Source: Sulfuriferula sp047300855 (GTDB taxonomy: Bacteria; Pseudomonadota; Gammaproteobacteria; Burkholderiales; Sulfuriferulaceae). Taken from it: 64,000 bases of DNA. Location: positions 2,294,001-2,358,000 of the forward strand of contig NZ_CP170197.1 in the NCBI RefSeq assembly GCF_047300855.1. The letters are read 5' to 3'. A program made the position numbers and the translations under genes. Below are positions 62,903-64,000 of this stretch, one piece after another; the first letter of the stretch is position 1, and each line of letters opens with the position of its first letter. The notes under the pieces are model-generated. The model saw nothing but the letters and a program-made list of their open reading frames with translations, was not told where the DNA came from and made no database searches.

Positions 62903-64000
62903 CTGGCTATTACCTGAATATATCGAAGATCTCCTGCCACCGGTCGCCTGGCGTCTGGAGTACCTGCGCCTCAGCACACTCAACATGTTCCGTACTCACG
63001 GCTACGAACTGGTTACTCCACCCATGCTGGAGTATCTGGAATCACTGCTCACTGGTACGGGCAGCGACCTGGACACGCGTACATTCAAGCTGGTGGACCA
63101 ATTATCAGGCCGCATGATGGGTCTGCGGGCAGACATCACTCCGCAAGTCGCGCGCATCGACGCGCATCTGCTCAATCATCAGGGCGTGACGCGCCTGTGT
63201 TATGCCGGTGTCGTTGTGCACACCCTGCCCGAGGGCATGAATCGCTCGCGTGAATTACTGCAGGTAGGCGCCGAGCTATACGGTCACAGTGGATACGAAG
63301 CGGACGTTGAAATCCAGCGACTGATGCTGGATGCATTGACACTCGCCGGTGTCAGTGACCTCTATCTGGATATTGGACATGTCGGCGTATTTGGCGGGTT
63401 GATGGCCTACGGGCACGTTCCCGCAGAGAAAGAAGCCGCCTTGTTCCAGGCGCTGCAGGCTAAAGATACCCCGGCCATTCGCGATTTGACCCACGGCATG
63501 GATGAGGCAACCCGTGCCGCATTTATCGCCCTGCCCACACTCTATGGCGGGGTAGAGGTGCTGGACGAAGCATTCCGGATTTTGCCTAGCAGCCTGGAAA
63601 TCACCCAGGCCCTGGAACAATTGCGCGCCATCGAAAATGAGCTCAAGGGCAGTGCGAAAATCAATATCGACCTCGCCGAATTGCGCGGCTACCACTACCA
63701 CAGCGGCGTGGTGTTTTCCGCCTATGCGGGGACGCATACCAACGTATTGGCACAAGGCGGACGTTATGACGAGGTCGGCAAAGCATTTGGCCGCGCCCGC
63801 CCTGCCACTGGATTTAGCCTGGATCTGCGCGAAATTGCCACACTGTTCTGGCGTTCTCCCGGTTCAAAAGGCATCCTGGCACCCTATCTGAAAAACGCCA
63901 AACTGGCGCAGAAAATCCAGCAACTGCGCAGTAGCGGTGAGATTGTAGTCGTCGAACTGGCCGGTCACGAAGCTGACCGCAGCGAGCTCAACTGCGACCG
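62895..64000 (+). CDS. hisZ: ATP phosphoribosyltransferase regulatory subunit HisZ (cut by window end)
   Basis: At least 368 codons from the ATG at 62895; no stop is reached before the window end, so the gene is partial. The protein begins MHNWLLPEYIEDLLPPVAWR, with class II synthetase-like motifs (GRMMGLRADITPQVARIDA; YHYHSGVVFSAY). HisZ is a HisS paralogue without charging activity that regulates the short form of HisG. The usual next gene is purA. Confidence 0.95.
   Translation, partial: MHNWLLPEYIEDLLPPVAWRLEYLRLSTLNMFRTHGYELVTPPMLEYLESLLTGTGSDLDTRTFKLVDQLSGRMMGLRADITPQVARIDAHLLNHQGVTRLCYAGVVVHTLPEGMNRSRELLQVGAELYGHSGYEADVEIQRLMLDALTLAGVSDLYLDIGHVGVFGGLMAYGHVPAEKEAALFQALQAKDTPAIRDLTHGMDEATRAAFIALPTLYGGVEVLDEAFRILPSSLEITQALEQLRAIENELKGSAKINIDLAELRGYHYHSGVVFSAYAGTHTNVLAQGGRYDEVGKAFGRARPATGFSLDLREIATLFWRSPGSKGILAPYLKNAKLAQKIQQLRSSGEIVVVELAGHEADRSELNCD

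Overview
The window looks like a chromosomal segment of a betaproteobacterium, probably in or near the Nitrosomonadales (Gallionella/Sulfuricella/Sulfuriferula-like). This is inferred from gene content and order (ndk-rlmN-pilW-rodZ-ispG-hisS-yfgM-bamB-der; hfq-hflX-hflK-hflC-DUF2065-hisZ), from HisZ, and from protein style. No rRNA is present, so the assignment is tentative. Most of the window is core housekeeping DNA. There is one tRNA (Ser-CGA). I see no prophage, no classical insertion sequence and no CRISPR array.

Layout. 1-4133 (minus strand): a tight operon trxB - smr - bcp - PIN/PhoH ATPase - secreted barnase-type RNase - barstar inhibitor. 4245-11726 (plus): ftsK, lolA, rarA, serS and rlmJ. 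Between rarA and serS, at 8638-9557, lies an array of about 165-bp repeats ending in an intact GxxExxY (PD-(D/E)XK-like) gene. The repeats look like internally deleted copies of that gene. 11792-14456: mltF, tRNA-Ser and a duplicated beta-barrel-like protein. 14844-25774: an accessory locus of an aminoethylphosphonate-type ABC importer, ExbD, TonB, a TonB-dependent receptor, ExbB, and a large secreted beta-propeller/phosphoesterase. 26082-32335: a looser accessory stretch with an MFS pump, an H-NS-like protein, cytochrome b561-like and cytochrome c'-like proteins, CsbD, an orphan periplasmic binding protein and an aquaporin.

32539-41995: small household and stress genes (rlmM, atypical pyruvate kinase, yaiI, yaeQ, Sel1 repeat, double cupin, DsrE-like, rmuC, aminotransferase, Ala/Pro-rich lipoprotein). 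42204-64000: roxA-like oxygenase, divergent peroxiredoxin, slyD, accA-tilS, then the two conserved blocks named above. A GalT-like gene and a GAF-GGDEF-EAL gene sit between der and hfq, next to a second, degenerate copy of the repeat found beside rarA.

Two parts deserve attention. (1) The repeat family with CCACAGAGA-type inverted ends forms a candidate small mobile element: one full copy carries a nuclease-like ORF, three tandem copies are internally deleted, one more remnant is 46 kb away, and insertion appears to have changed the C-terminus of RarA. (2) The 14.8-25.8 kb locus encodes outer-membrane receptor, energiser, extracytoplasmic phosphoesterase and inner-membrane importer together. 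It reads as a self-contained uptake pathway for an organophosphorus compound, with the substrate unknown.
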